43,792 nucleotides of DNA from Gnetum montanum. Lineage: Eukaryota > Streptophyta > Gnetopsida > Gnetales > Gnetaceae. Location: assembly GCA_015680685.1 (NCBI GenBank), contig MNCI01007673.1:225259-269050 (forward strand). Direction: 5' to 3'. Shown here one piece after another: positions 21,329 to 32,226 of the stretch; the first letter of the stretch is position 1; each line of letters starts with the position of its first letter. The notes under the pieces were generated by a model. It made no database searches and was not told where the DNA came from. It saw nothing but the letters and a program-made list of their open reading frames with translations. A program made the translations under genes and the position numbers.

Positions 21329-22389
21329 CAACAATGAGTCATGAGTTCAATTTTCTTCATGATCACTATAAAAAAATCAATAAAATATGTATATTCACAA
21401 GTTGCAAGTTCAATTCCTCTTGATAATTACAAAACATTCTAGCATAATATCTATCTTTTTATCATTCATAATTGTCATAAGATGCAAGGAAAGAGTTTTC
21501 AAAATAGATTCATGATAAGGGTAGTTCAAGATACATAATCAAATAAGGCACCTTCTTTTTCAAGTCATCAGCGATTGCATCACACCCATCATCTTATGAG
21601 CCTTAAAAGGTTATCACGTGACCTTTCTATAGCCGTGGAGAGGGTACTTATACTCTACTATTTTAAACTAAAAAGAACAATGCATCACATTTAGATAAAA
21701 TAAAATAAAAAAAATAAAATATAAAGCTACAGTATTTGCACACAATATCCCTGATTCATGGGTCAAGTTCCTCCAACTTGATTCATAGGTCAAGTTCCTC
21801 AGTATGAGCATTCTTTTGCATCTCAACATACTTGTTTTAGCTCTTGTGGCATACCTTAGAGTATTGTCCTCTATTTTTCTTTTGTTTCTCAGCGTCTTTG
21901 TTGAAATAGAATGTAAAATATTTTGTTTTCCCATATATTTATTATTATTATTATTTTAAAACATTCCCAGCATGTATTTTAAATCATATTTCTTATGCAT
22001 AAAGTATTTAAACATTTAATCATAATACATATAAAAATTTGGTCAACAAATTTATCACTATTCCAATTAGCCATTTCTGCCATAGTCCAAACAAAACACA
22101 CACAAGTTGTTAACAAAACATGCACACAAACACACAGAAAGATTATTACAATTGTTAACGCAAAAGCTCAAGGAGAAGTGGTTTGTTACACACACAATAC
22201 AAGGTTATAAGAAAATTGCAAACACTTGCATGATAACAGAATGGAGAAAATAAAATTCCTTCTATTGGAAACAAAATTTTTTTTTCTTGTTTGAATGAAA
22301 TTTATATGATTCAAGTAGATATTTGGTTCAAAAAATGGTTAATGGAGAATTAAAAAATGAAGTTATTCAAGTAAATATAAATGCATCAA

Positions 22390-23077
22390 AAGAGTAGCCT
22401 CAGGTAAAGCAGCTGATGCAACAAGACTATATAGAGAAATGCTAACTTGGGGAGGACCTTTCGTATGGTAGACAATTTGGAAAAATCTAAACCATGCTCT
22501 CCAAATTGGTATAGAAAAAGTATGGTGCAGTAATAGAGCTATTTTGCTCTTCTAAATAGGAGATAGATTTGATTTAAATAACTACATGCCGATTGTAATT
22601 AGTAATATTTTTATGAAGGTTTTGGGAAATATTCTTGAGATAAATATTAGAAAATATATAGAAGAAAACAATGTAAAAGAAATTGTATAAGCTGGGTTTA
22701 GATGTCACCATTCTACTATTGATCACCTCATTACATTGAAGTATCTTATTGATTGTGCCAAAGGGAAAAATAAAAGAACTTTTGTTTTCTTTGTACATTT
22801 TCTAAATCATATGATTCAATTATTCGAAGCAAGTTGTAGAAGCAATTACAAGACATAGGTACTCCTTCATCTTTGCTTGCTACTATTGAAAGTCTTTACC
22901 AAGAGGTATATATAGAGATCATAGATCATCATTCCCATAAAAATGCTTTATTGCATAGTGATATTGGGGTGAAACAAGGCTGTCCTTTTTCACCTACACT
23001 TTTTGGTATTTTTATTGGTGAACTTGAGGAGTGGATGCAAAAAATTCCAAGTAGATACTCTATTTAAATTAATGATC
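22390..23077 (+). pseudogene. LINE reverse transcriptase (non-L1, non-RTE-like), first half
   Basis: The plus strand encodes NYMPIVISNIFMKVLGNILE (about 22580), then AGFRCHHSTIDHLITLKYLI (about 22690), then IGTPSSLLATIESLYQEVYI, and the palm B block GVKQGCPFSPTLFGIFIGEL (about 22970). It resembles LINE reverse transcriptases with N-Y-R-G-I-T-V-S-N and A-G-F-R-x-x-x-S-T-x-D-H blocks, of a clade I cannot name securely. Palm A is damaged by a frameshift near 22800. It is interrupted at 23078 by a truncated L1 and resumes at 24989. The left boundary is approximate. Confidence 0.75.
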
Positions 23078-24988
23078 CTTGTGGTACTGTGATCCTATGG
23101 GTGCTTTGGTGGATGAGGAATTACTAGGTTTTTAGGGGGGTGTTGCCACCATCACCGGTGTAGGTTGTGGTGGTTGGAGTAAGGCTTTGGAGTGAAGCTT
23201 ATTTGGTAATGGGTGTGACTCCCACTTATGAACCGTCCTACACGGAGTATCGGGAGAACCTAGTTCTCTATGATATGGTTTCTAGAGTTGGGTGGGCCAA
23301 CGTGTTGGTCTTGTTGTGTGGGGACCCTGATCTCAAAGATGTGCCCTTCTATACAAATGGGCAAGGGGATATCACACTCTTTAGGGGGATGTGCATTGAC
23401 CTCACGGAGGAGGCCATTGCAAGTTACTTGCATGTGCCGACGGAGGGGGAGGAGGTGTCGCTTTGGGGGCAGGGATTGCAAGATGTGTAGGATTTCTTTG
23501 CGGGGCTTGTGCCTAAGATCAGGAATGGTTAGGTCTTGAAGTCAACGTTGGATCCTCTATGGCAGGATGTGGCTGTTCTGGTTGATAGAATTTTCGTGCA
23601 CTCCATCAATGCCTAGAAGTTGCTGGGAGTGCACTTCAGTCTTATGCATGGCCTTTGCAGGGGGTATAAAGTTAACCTGTGTTATTTTTTCTTGGCCATC
23701 TTGTGACGAAAGAAAAGGGGTGCGCACTTAGGTCTAATTTTGGCTCTGTGGCAGGAGGCGTGGGGGGAGATTCGGTCAGAGTTGCAGGTGTCTCTTGTTC
23801 GTGCAGTTTCATGTTGTGTTTCGCTTGTGATGGTGGACCTCATGGTGGAGTCGAAGGACTCTGATGACTAGGAGGGGCTGGGGGGTCTGTAGGCTGAGAG
23901 GTTTCTGTGGGTGATTTTTTGGAGAGGGGTGGGGAGGGGTTGCATCTCAACCCCTGAAATAGAGGGGGGAATAAGCTGGTTATGATAGGGTCTAGGATGA
24001 AGGAGTGGGGGGAAGGAGGGTGGGTGAGGATTGGCCCTTCCCAATCACAGAAGTAGTGATGGAGGAGGTGGTGTGGGCTCGGGAGGAGGAGCGTGTCCTT
24101 TGGGAGGCAAAGTAGCACCAGAGGGAAGAGGAGTTCCAGAGGCAGCTAGAATTGATAGAGTGCCGACACATAGCATAATCAAAGGAGGAAAAGATTCGTT
24201 GGGACTTGGTAGAGGCGATGTTACATGTGCTTGAGGCTGACCTTGAGGCTAACCTTAGACAGAAAATTATGGAGGAGATCCAAGATGAGGCATGCCTACA
24301 GGAGGCACAAACGAGGGAAGATCAAGAGCGAAGGGAATAGGAAGAGCAGGAAGTGGCCTAGATTCAGTAGTAGTTGGATTAGGCACATGAAAATGGCGTG
24401 CAGACTTGGCTGAGGGAGTGGTGATGCCCCTATGTGATAATGAATATTGGCTGCAACGTGCCTTGGGGAACCTTAAGGAAACACATCAAATGGAGGGGGA
24501 AGGAGCTTCATCCAGACGGCAAAGGGGATGCGGCAGAATGCGTAAGGAAAGTCAAAGCTTTCAAGGATTTCTAGTAGGTGGTGGCTTTTGTTGATACAAA
24601 ATGGCATAGGGTTGTTCTGGATGCCATTCATGGCCAAGAGTGGGTTATTTGCCATTGTACGCGACTACCATGCAATATATAGGTGGTGTTTTGGGCATTG
24701 GGGTTTGTCGGTTCTTAGTGGTCTTGTTCTTCTTTGTCTTTTTGTGTTGGAACTTTGAATGGTGGGTTGGTGTTGGGGGGTCCATGGGGATGACCCCCCA
24801 ATCTTGCTTTTTGTTGCAAGCAAATGGCAAGGGGGGTTTTTAGCTACCCTTGCCATTTTGGGATGTGGGGTTCTTTTTGTGGGGTTGATGGGAGAGGCCT
24901 CCCTTCATTTTTGGGATTGTACAAATCTCTTGTAATTTCCTTTTTACAATTAATCTAACTTGAGTATTTTTCCAAAATAAAAAATAAA
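23078..24988 (+). mobile_element. 5'-truncated L1 inserted into another LINE
   Basis: A 1.9-kb insertion ending in an A-rich tail (AAAATAAAAAATAAAAA, 24974-24990). It is flanked by 12-bp repeats AAATTAATGATC (23066-23077, 24989-25000; the A-rich end makes the exact base uncertain). It holds only the C-terminal extension of L1 ORF2 and the 3' untranslated region, because reverse transcription stopped early. Its 3' untranslated region (TTGTACAAATCTCTTGTAAT) is close in type to those of the minus-strand copies near 30130 and 35550. Confidence 0.88.
23110..24710 (+). pseudogene. L1 ORF2 C-terminal extension (best preserved copy)
   Basis: An open 107-residue segment (23167-23490) contains MGVTPTYEPSYTEYRENLVL, VGWANVLVLLCGDPDLKDVP, FYTNGQGDITLFRG and IDLTEEAIASYLHVPTEGEE. 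After a TAG comes LDPLWQDVAVLVDRIFVHS (23551) and LLGVHFSLMHGLCRGYKVNL (about 23620). A Gly/Pro-rich linker follows, then a Glu/Arg/Gln-rich coiled coil (about 24060-24400). The terminal block includes WGTLRKHIKWRGKELHPDGK and VVAFVDTKWHRVVLDAIHGQ (about 24450-24650). The first two blocks look like the two halves of the PF20167 'putative plant transposon protein' domain. Most stops are TAG replacing Gln of other copies. The function is unknown; particle assembly or nucleic-acid packaging is a guess. Confidence 0.78.
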
Positions 24989-25830
24989 AAATTAATGATC
25001 ACTTTGTCAACCTTTTACTATAGGCTGATGATGTAGCTCTCATCTTTAATTCTAAGGAAGGCCTACAACAAATGTTTACTATTTTGGATGATTTTTGCCA
25101 ATGTTCAAGAATGAAAGTTAATATGCAAAAAAACCAAAATTATGGTGTGTGGCACTAGGAATAATGATTACTCTATCAATGTGACACTAACTTATAGATA
25201 CCATGGTTTATATCTTTTTCACAATTACAATTGGGAGATGTGCATTAAACAAAGGATTACAAGTGGATTGAGAGCCTTATTTGATTTAAAAAGAAAATGT
25301 TAGAAGGAAACTATCTTAGTCTAGGACATCAAAAAACAATTATTTTGTTTTATTGTGCAACTAACTATTTTATATGGGTGTGTAGTGTGGGGCCTTGATC
25401 TTGCTAGCAAATATTGGAAGAAAGTAGAAGAAGTTTAGAAGCATTTTTTGGTAGAAGAATTTTTGGTTAAAAGGCAGGCACCATATGATTTGTTGCATGA
25501 AGATAGAATATGTTTGACTATGTTTACTAGAAGTGGTTGCATGAAGATAGAATATGTTTGACTATGTTTACTAGAAGTGGTAGAAGATGAGGAACATGTA
25601 TTATTATAATGTTGCGGAACTAGTTGTTTTAGAAGAAAATGGCAAATCTTTAGTACGAGCTATTCAAGTTAACAATCTTAGTTCTAGGGAATTATGTAGA
25701 AGACATGTTCAAGTTACATGATTATTAGACACATTTATTATACTCAGGATTTATTGCTACTGATGTATTTTACACAAGTTCATTTGTTTGACAGATCCTC
25801 TGGGTCTACATAGATGTAATAAAATATTAG
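24989..25830 (+). pseudogene. same LINE reverse transcriptase, second half and tail
   Basis: The protein resumes with NDHFVNLLL, then ADDVALIFNSKEGLQQMFTI (about 25030). The Tyr of the expected YADD is replaced by a TAG stop. DDFCQCSRMKVNMQK and the thumb/C-terminal region follow, to about 25480. The 12-bp repeat AAATTAATGATC at 23066-23077 and 24989-25000 marks the interruption. A 44-bp tandem duplication (25493-25580) lies in the C-terminal part. A likely 3' end is near 25830, after TGTAATAAAATATTAG. Confidence 0.75.
25493..25580. repeat. 44-bp perfect tandem duplication
   Basis: The 44 bases 25493-25536 (TTGCATGAAGATAGAATATG...) are repeated exactly at 25537-25580. The unit is not a multiple of three, so it shifts the dead LINE frame. 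Exact identity implies a recent event or gene conversion. Confidence 0.95.
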
Positions 25831-25904
25831 TATCAATTTCCATGTTTTGGCCATCAAAAGACATTGAGATTAAATAGTTTAAGCATACACATATTGAGAT
25901 AACT

Positions 25905-26290
25905 AAAAGGAGCACAACATGTCATAGTTACAATGGTTAAAATTTAAATTTTAATTAAACCATAAAAGATCCGGGTATGTAAGGAAAAAGTATGTAAGCT
26001 ATGGATGGTACAAGGTACAGTTCTAAATTTTTAACTTTAAAATTTTAAAAGTTATGAATCAAATTAGAAAATTAATTATAGATATATACTGCATATGCAA
26101 AATTGAGTTACTACACCAAATTCAAGCTCGATCTGATAACTTTCATTTTTAACATACTTTTATTAATTAAAATATTCAATAATTAAGGTTTTCAATGAGG
26201 CATCAAAATAAACCATGGATCATGTTTCCATTGATATTAGAATATTATTCTAAAATGGTGTTAGACTTTACCACTTCCATTAGACAATAA
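25905..26290 (+). repeat. dispersed AT-rich repeat, copy 1
   Basis: This segment aligns over most of its length with the reverse complement of 33120-33480. Shared landmarks are ACAAGGTAC, the ATAGAT(A/C)TATACT block, CACCAAATT(C/T)(A/G)AGC and TATTATTCTAAAATGGTGTTA (TATTATTCTAAAATAATGTTA in copy 2). No reading frame is conserved. It could be a MITE, SINE or solo LTR fragment; I cannot tell which. Confidence 0.65.
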
Positions 26291-27299
26291 TGGTCTTTTT
26301 CTAGTTTTAAATATTAAATAATTAGAAAGAAATTGCTAATAAATCGCCAGCTGTCTAGTAAGGTATTGATCATAATATTAACTTAGCCTAGCTGACATCC
26401 CTTTCTGCAAGTTTAGCGCACACTATAACACACAAACACAATGGCTAGTAGCAAAACTTTGTTTGTGCGATTGTTCACGCGTAGTAGATACACACACATT
26501 TATTTGATGCAATGAAGAAGACAATATATAATGTTGAGCTTGCCTGTGATCATCGAAAAGCACATTATCCAAACTAGCAAAAGTAATTCAACTCTGAAAT
26601 ATCAAGCTTACAAAAGAACTGTTTAAGCTTTAAATTATTCAAATTACACAAGCTGCTCAGACTATGAAATATTTAAATTACAGAAAAGTGCCCAAACTTT
26701 GAAATATCCAAATGGAGCAACACATCCTATGACCACTGGAGAGGTGTGTTACAGACTTCAAGGAACCAAGAAACAACTTTTCTGCTTAGAAAGCTTTGAG
26801 TCTGCACGAGCATGTAAGGAGGCAAGCAAGGCAATGTAATCTCAAGTCCAAGTGTAAATATATCGCAATCAAATGTGATGGAAACTAATTAATTCAATTA
26901 TCATGTAATTGTAAGAAAATTCATAATATCTATATGGTATGAATCAACAGTTATGATGACATTCCAAGATGTGTGTAGATGGATATAAATATAACATGAG
27001 ATCCAAAATGTCATCTACTTAAAACCATCATACACCCAAATCTAGCAAGACTTGGTATCATTCATAATATAAGCGTAAGTACATGAGCAAATTGTTGTAT
27101 GGTTAGCATTCATAACATGAACATAAGAATTTAACTATAGTTTGGACCATACAACTCAAAAAACAACCCCTATATGAAATTATTTTTTAAATGGGCATGC
27201 ATTACATTTTCTCAAGACTTGTCTGTCGTTTACTTCTGTTTCCTTTTCATTTGCAGGATGATCCAGACATCTTGCTGAATGTTGTGTAATTAGTTTCAG
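26291..27299. other. intron sequence upstream of exon 2, no gene seen
   Basis: AT-rich without protein motifs. It ends in a strong pyrimidine tract (TTTACTTCTGTTTCCTTTTC) before TTTGCAG at 27256 and a second AG at 27299. Confidence 0.5.
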
Positions 27300-27718
27300 G
27301 TGTTCATGCTGAAAATGCAGTACCACATGGCAATGAAGAAACTGAAAGAAGCAACCCTGAAAATAAAATAAGAGAGGTGAAAATATACACAAGAGATGGT
27401 GTTATTACTAGAAAGTATACTACTGTAGATCCAAATGTGCCCAAAGTAAGAACTTATGAAAAGAAAAGGATTTCTCAAACTGACTTTGCTGGGCTAGAAT
27501 TCTCTGAAAAGAAGTCAAAAAGGCATATTCCTGTCGGTCTTAAACCTGGGCTAGAATTTGCTTCCTCTGAAATTTTACCTGAAGTCCAGCTAATTGTAGG
27601 AGATGCAACAAAATTGGGAGCCAAGCCTTCAGTGGAAAATCCAGCTTCTTCTGGCCTATACAAGCCTAAAGTTGCTACATGGGGTGTTTTTCCCAGGCCT
27701 GAAAACATATCCAAAACA
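27300..27718 (+). CDS. exon 2 of the plastid-protein gene, conserved segment
   Basis: The exon opens after TTAGTTTCAG (27299) and encodes SGVHAENAVPHGNEETERS (first codon split), then YTRDGVITRKYTTVDPNVPK, VRTYEKKRISQTDFAGLEFS, HIPVGLKPGLEF and YKPKVATWGVFPRPENISKT. It ends at ACA|GTATGT (27718) on a codon boundary. The composition is that of a real, selected protein: no stops, few Cys, many Lys/Glu/Pro. I recognise this as resembling a plant-wide plastid-targeted protein whose later part has a TPR-like helical region, but that is from memory and I give no symbol. The next exon is not found, so it would lie beyond 43792. Reading past the donor meets intron-like AT-rich sequence. Confidence 0.8.
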
Positions 27719-28539
27719 GTATGTGCGACAGAGTATTGTTACTATGAATTTATATTTTACAGATATTTACATTTTGAGACTAGCTACATAATTGCCAATA
27801 ATTTTTGTATAAATATGGTATGTCGACTGTGTAGGATGGAAGCATTTATATCTTTCTTTTTCTTAAACTTTTATGTGATTTCAAATTTTTAGCTTTCGTT
27901 TGTACTAGACACTTGAATACAAAAATATTGTACTGTAACTTAACATCCAGGTGTTTGGTATCAGACTTGAAATGATTGACATACTGATGAAAAGTTTATT
28001 TACATCTGTTGATAGTCTCATGACATTGTTGGCAAATATTTGCTGAAGAATCTGAGAACAAATGTCATAAATCTTATCTTTCTGGAAATTCCAAGTGCTT
28101 TAGACATTGCTTACCAGCCTTAGCTTGGTTCACATTTTTTATCTGAATAATAACTATGCATGTCTGGTTACAATATCATAAATGTTGCAATGATCTAAAT
28201 AATAGGGTTGTACATGTTAGAACATTAAATGTACTTAAAACTTCAGCATTAAATTATGTAAATGATTTTTATAGATGAATCTCGCTTCAAAATCTTGCAC
28301 TGAGAGGGTTGGAAGATCACACACGAGTTAAGATGTGATATATAACTCATGGTACAAATATTTATATCAAACATTCCCAAAGATAGATTTAAAGGTTAAA
28401 CTGATGCCTCTTGCATTTACATAATGCTTAATAGGTGTCCCTGAGATTCTTGGTCTTTTTGGGGGATCTGGGCCATGAGGTGGTGCCCAACTGGTGCTTG
28501 AACTTTCATTGTATGTCTCAGTTTTTCCCTTTAGGAGAT

Positions 28540-28733
28540 GATTGGGCACTGGGAAAATCCTCCCTCCTTTCTGTTTTCATGGTTGGAATGCTCTCCTCAT
28601 GGAAGGGTTAATTCTCCCCCTTTTCCTGTCTTTGTACTATGTACATTTTTGGGTTAATTCTCCCACTTTTTCTGTCTTTGTACTCTGTACATTTTGTAAT
28701 ATAATACTCTCCCGATTCTATTAAAAAAACATG
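28540..28733 (+). repeat. LINE-like 3' tail with a 46-bp tandem duplication
   Basis: Ends CATTTTGTAATATAATACTC then TCTATTAAAAAAA, a layout typical of plant L1 3' ends. Inside it, a 46-bp unit starting GGGTTAATTCTCCC is repeated (28605-28650, 28651-28696) with a few differences. No reading frame or target duplication was identified. Confidence 0.5.
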
Positions 28734-30088
28734 AAAACAAACTTTAACTTTGGCAGATGTCTTAATAGAATTTGTGGTATCAAAGAGATATTTGTTACAT
28801 GATGTTGCAGACAATGCAGCTTGCGGTTGTTTACCATCTTCCTGCATTTGTTCATGAACATTTTTTTGCCTTATTTTGTTATTATCCTCTTCCCCATCAA
28901 CTGCTAGAAGGTGAGCATCTATAATCTCAACATAATTGCATGGATACGTGAAGTGCTATACCCTTAAAATGAGAACTCACCATATCTAACAAGATGATGT
29001 CTTGGGAGACATTGATTTTCATGACACTGGATGATATTTTTTGTGACTATTTTGATTATTAGGATAATTTGCAAAGGTGTCTTAAGGAACATCTGTATCA
29101 GAGTTAATTCAATTAAACCCTGGATTTGCAGAGTTACAGTGATGCCCTAATCCAGGTTAACCCCATTGATGTTTAGGCTAAGGTTGAAATGAATCTTCTT
29201 AGCGTAAGCATCTTTCCTACCTCCACCTTTAATCCTTGTTGCACCAAAGCTGATTTTCTTTTTCTGCTTTTCATTCTATTTCATTTTTATTTTTTTTCTC
29301 AGATTGCCTGCCACAGCTTTAATACCAGAGTAAACAGCTTTATCTCATAGGGTTGTTAGTATGTGATCTTGTATAAAATTCCATACCTCAACGGTACAAC
29401 ATTACTTGAGTTCAATCCCATGTTCTGGTGTTACCAAGCTACCCTTAGGCTTGAGACGACGTTTACTCCCTTTGACAATAAAATGCAAGGGTAACATGGT
29501 CTAAGATTATGCTTTAGTTTGGTATGTTGCAGATCAAATGAAAAACTTCAGAGTTAACTGCATGGAGCAGGGCCGATGGCATGCAGAAACCCCTGGGTTT
29601 TTCTACCTTAGGCTTAAGGCTTAGTACTATATCAGCCAAGTTGACATGGTACCTTCTAGGCATCTTTTGCTTTTCTGAAATCCTTGATAAGCTTGCTGCA
29701 CTATAATGGCTGCCACAAAACTCAGTATCTATCCCAGGGCCTTGAGTACAAATGAGTCAACAAAAGGCCCTTTATGTTTGTCCACTTGTACATTCCTTAC
29801 ACTTTTGACAACCTGAACAAACTTCTTTGTTAAGTGGCAGAGAAATAGTAATTCATGACATCCTGTCTATTTTCTTTTTCTGTGTATATAATATAAATCC
29901 AAATGATGTGTATTACCCCGCATTTATACATGTGACCTTAGACCTCTATTAAATACCTAAGACTTTAACTTGTTTTAAAGATTATATATATATATTTCTA
30001 GATGTGTCTAATACTTCCCAGTAATATGAAGACTTTTGTTTGGGTGACATAAGCAAGATTACTATTTATTTTTGATTTTTGTCTAATT
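28734..30088. other. intron sequence, one SINE-like repeat, no gene
   Basis: A/T-rich sequence with a short (TA)n run near 29984-29994. The only structured item is the SINE-like segment at 29375-29480. No protein motif is visible. Confidence 0.5.
29375..29480 (-). repeat. possible tRNA-derived SINE head, minus strand
   Basis: The minus strand reads AAGGGTAGCTTGGTAACACC (box A-like), then CATGGGATTGAACTCAAG (box B-like) about 10 bp later. The spacing is short for a tRNA but seen in degenerate SINEs. It is not clearly the same family as the pair at 11622 and 19135. Confidence 0.4.
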
Positions 30089-31032
30089 ATTTTTTTATTT
30101 TTTTGGGGAAAAATTTGGGTGTATATTAATTAGAGAAGTCATATACATTAGTTAGCCAATCCCAAAAATGAGGGGAGAGCCCTCCCCTCATCCCCCAAAA
30201 AGAAAACCTCCCCCACTCAACAACCAGGGGGCTTTAAACATCCCCCCTTCATTACCCCTAGTACAAAATTGAGTTGGCAGGGCAACCCTTTGGGCCCTCC
30301 AACTTGGTTCTCCCAACATAGCACAAATCCAAAATTAAACAACACCCAAAACAAAAGCAAAAGCAGCCCAATTGGCCCCCACACCAAAACACAATCTATA
30401 GATTGAATGGTAGTCTTGTACAACGAAAAAAGCTCTGTTCTTGGCCATGAACAACATCCAACACTGCTCAGTGCCTTTTGGTGTCAACAAATGCTGCAGC
30501 TTGCTGGAATTCCTTGAAAGCGGCTTCTTTTCTTGCACATTCCACTACGTTCTCCTCTCCATTTGGGTGTAGCTCCTTGCCCTACCACTGGATATGCCTC
30601 CATAGCACTCCCCATGGCGTGTTGCACACAATATTCATGATGACATAGGGGCAATGCCCCTCCCTAAGCCACGAGCACACGCTGGTCTCATGAGCCCGAT
30701 CTATCATTTGCTACATCTATGCCTCCTCCTTCCTACGCTCTTGTTCCTCTCAAACTTGCACCTCTTGGAGCCAAGCCTCCTCCTGTAGCTTGTCTTGGAT
30801 CCTCCTGCAGCTTGTCTTGGATCTTCTATCTGAGGTTCTCTTCCAGGGCATGTAGGGCCGTTGCTTTCACTGGATCATGGTGGAGCCTCTCCTCCTTAGT
30901 CACCTCCTTGTATCATTGAGCCAATTGTTCCAGTTGTTGCTGGAATTCCTCCTCCCAATGTCTAAGCCTTTCCTCCCAAAAAGCATGCTTCTCCACCCAA
31001 CCTCTGTAGGAGCAGTCTCTTGTTGTCCTTTG

Positions 31033-31070
31033 GGGGGGGAGGGGGAAAGGGGAAGGGGGGGAGGGGGAGG
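31033..31070. repeat. G-rich tract within the L1 (C-rich on the coding strand)
   Basis: Runs of 4-8 G separated by A or AAA. On the L1 coding strand these are the Pro codons of the linker between the PF20167-like domain and the coiled coil. The tract has the run pattern of a G-quadruplex on the plus strand. Confidence 0.85.
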
Positions 31071-32226
31071 ATAGGCCCCCCACAAGGCACCCCCAAAACC
31101 CTTTGTCTTGTATCTCCCTTGAACTTTCCTCATTTGACTCCTACGAATCCATTGAAAGATCCACCACCGAAGGAGGAACACACTGTGTCCTACGCCACCC
31201 ATACACTAGCCAAACAGAAGGAGCCCTCAGTGGCAACCATCCCTTTGCTACCCACCAGAGGGCTAGAATGAGATCTGAATGTCTCCTCCTTTGCGACCGA
31301 TGCAAAACAGCCAAAAAGTAATGGGACAAATTCATTGCATACCCCCTCCTTAGGTGGTGCATGAAACTAAAATGCACACCAAGCAACTTCCACATGTTGT
31401 CGGAGTGAACAAATAAGCGATCCACAAGGACTGCCACATCCTGCGAGAGGGGCTCTAGTGTTGACTTGGGCACCTACACACTGTCCATCTTGGGCATGGG
31501 CCTCAGAAAAAAAAGCATGCACATCTTGCAACCCCCTCCCCTGTAAAGGAACCTCCTCCCCTTCCGCTAGCACATTCAAATATTGAGCGATGGCCTCCTC
31601 AGTAAGTTCTATCCGTACCCCCAAAATAATGTTATATCCCTGAGCTAGTTTGTGAAGAATGGCCCATCTTCAAGCTTGAGGTTACCCTAGACTAGGCCTA
31701 GCACATTCGCCCATCCAACACGGGCCACCAAGCTCCAAAGCACAGGATTTTCCCTATATTCTGCAAAGGAAGGCTCATATGTGGGAGTAAACCCCATTGC
31801 AAGATGCGCCTCTCACCAAAGCCTAAGATCCACAGCCACAACCGATGCTAGTGCCAGTGGAACAATCCCTCTAAAAATTTAGTAATTCAGTGTCTTCCAC
31901 AACTGCCACAAGATTGTTGCGGCTTGCGAATCACCGTCTAGAGTTGTCTGTTGCAAAATATGGGCTATTTGCCACACTTGAGCCGAATAAGAACACTCCC
32001 AAACAAAATGTGCCAGCGTCTCCTCCCTTGCTATGCAAAGATGACATGTGGTGGTCACCCTCACCCCTCGCTGCTACAACTCATGCCGCACGGGAATTGC
32101 CATATGACCCATCAATTAGAGAAACATTTTTATTTTCTTGGGGAGCTTCCCCCTCCATAACTACTGCCACCCACTAGTTGCAAGGTATTTATGGTGGATT
32201 ATCTACATTGGTTGTGCATTAAGAAG

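Larger units (their letters stand above)
19256..22389. other. intronic/spacer sequence without a gene
   Basis: AT-rich sequence with only chance-length open frames. It includes a (CT)n microsatellite at 21306-21328, an (ATT)n run at 21937-21956 and a 22-bp tandem duplication at 20788-20831. A possible further SINE-like head on the minus strand near 19735-19855 is too weak to call. I see no protein motif. Confidence 0.5.
12797..27299 (+). other. proposed intron 1 (14.5 kb)
   Basis: It runs from GTTTGC at 12797 to TTTCAG at 27299. It contains a same-sense L1 (13340-19058), a LINE of another clade (22390-25830) with a nested truncated L1, a minus-strand SINE-like repeat, microsatellites and a dispersed repeat (25905-26290). 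Introns of this size loaded with LINEs are known from conifers. The intron is inferred from exon phase agreement. Confidence 0.5.
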
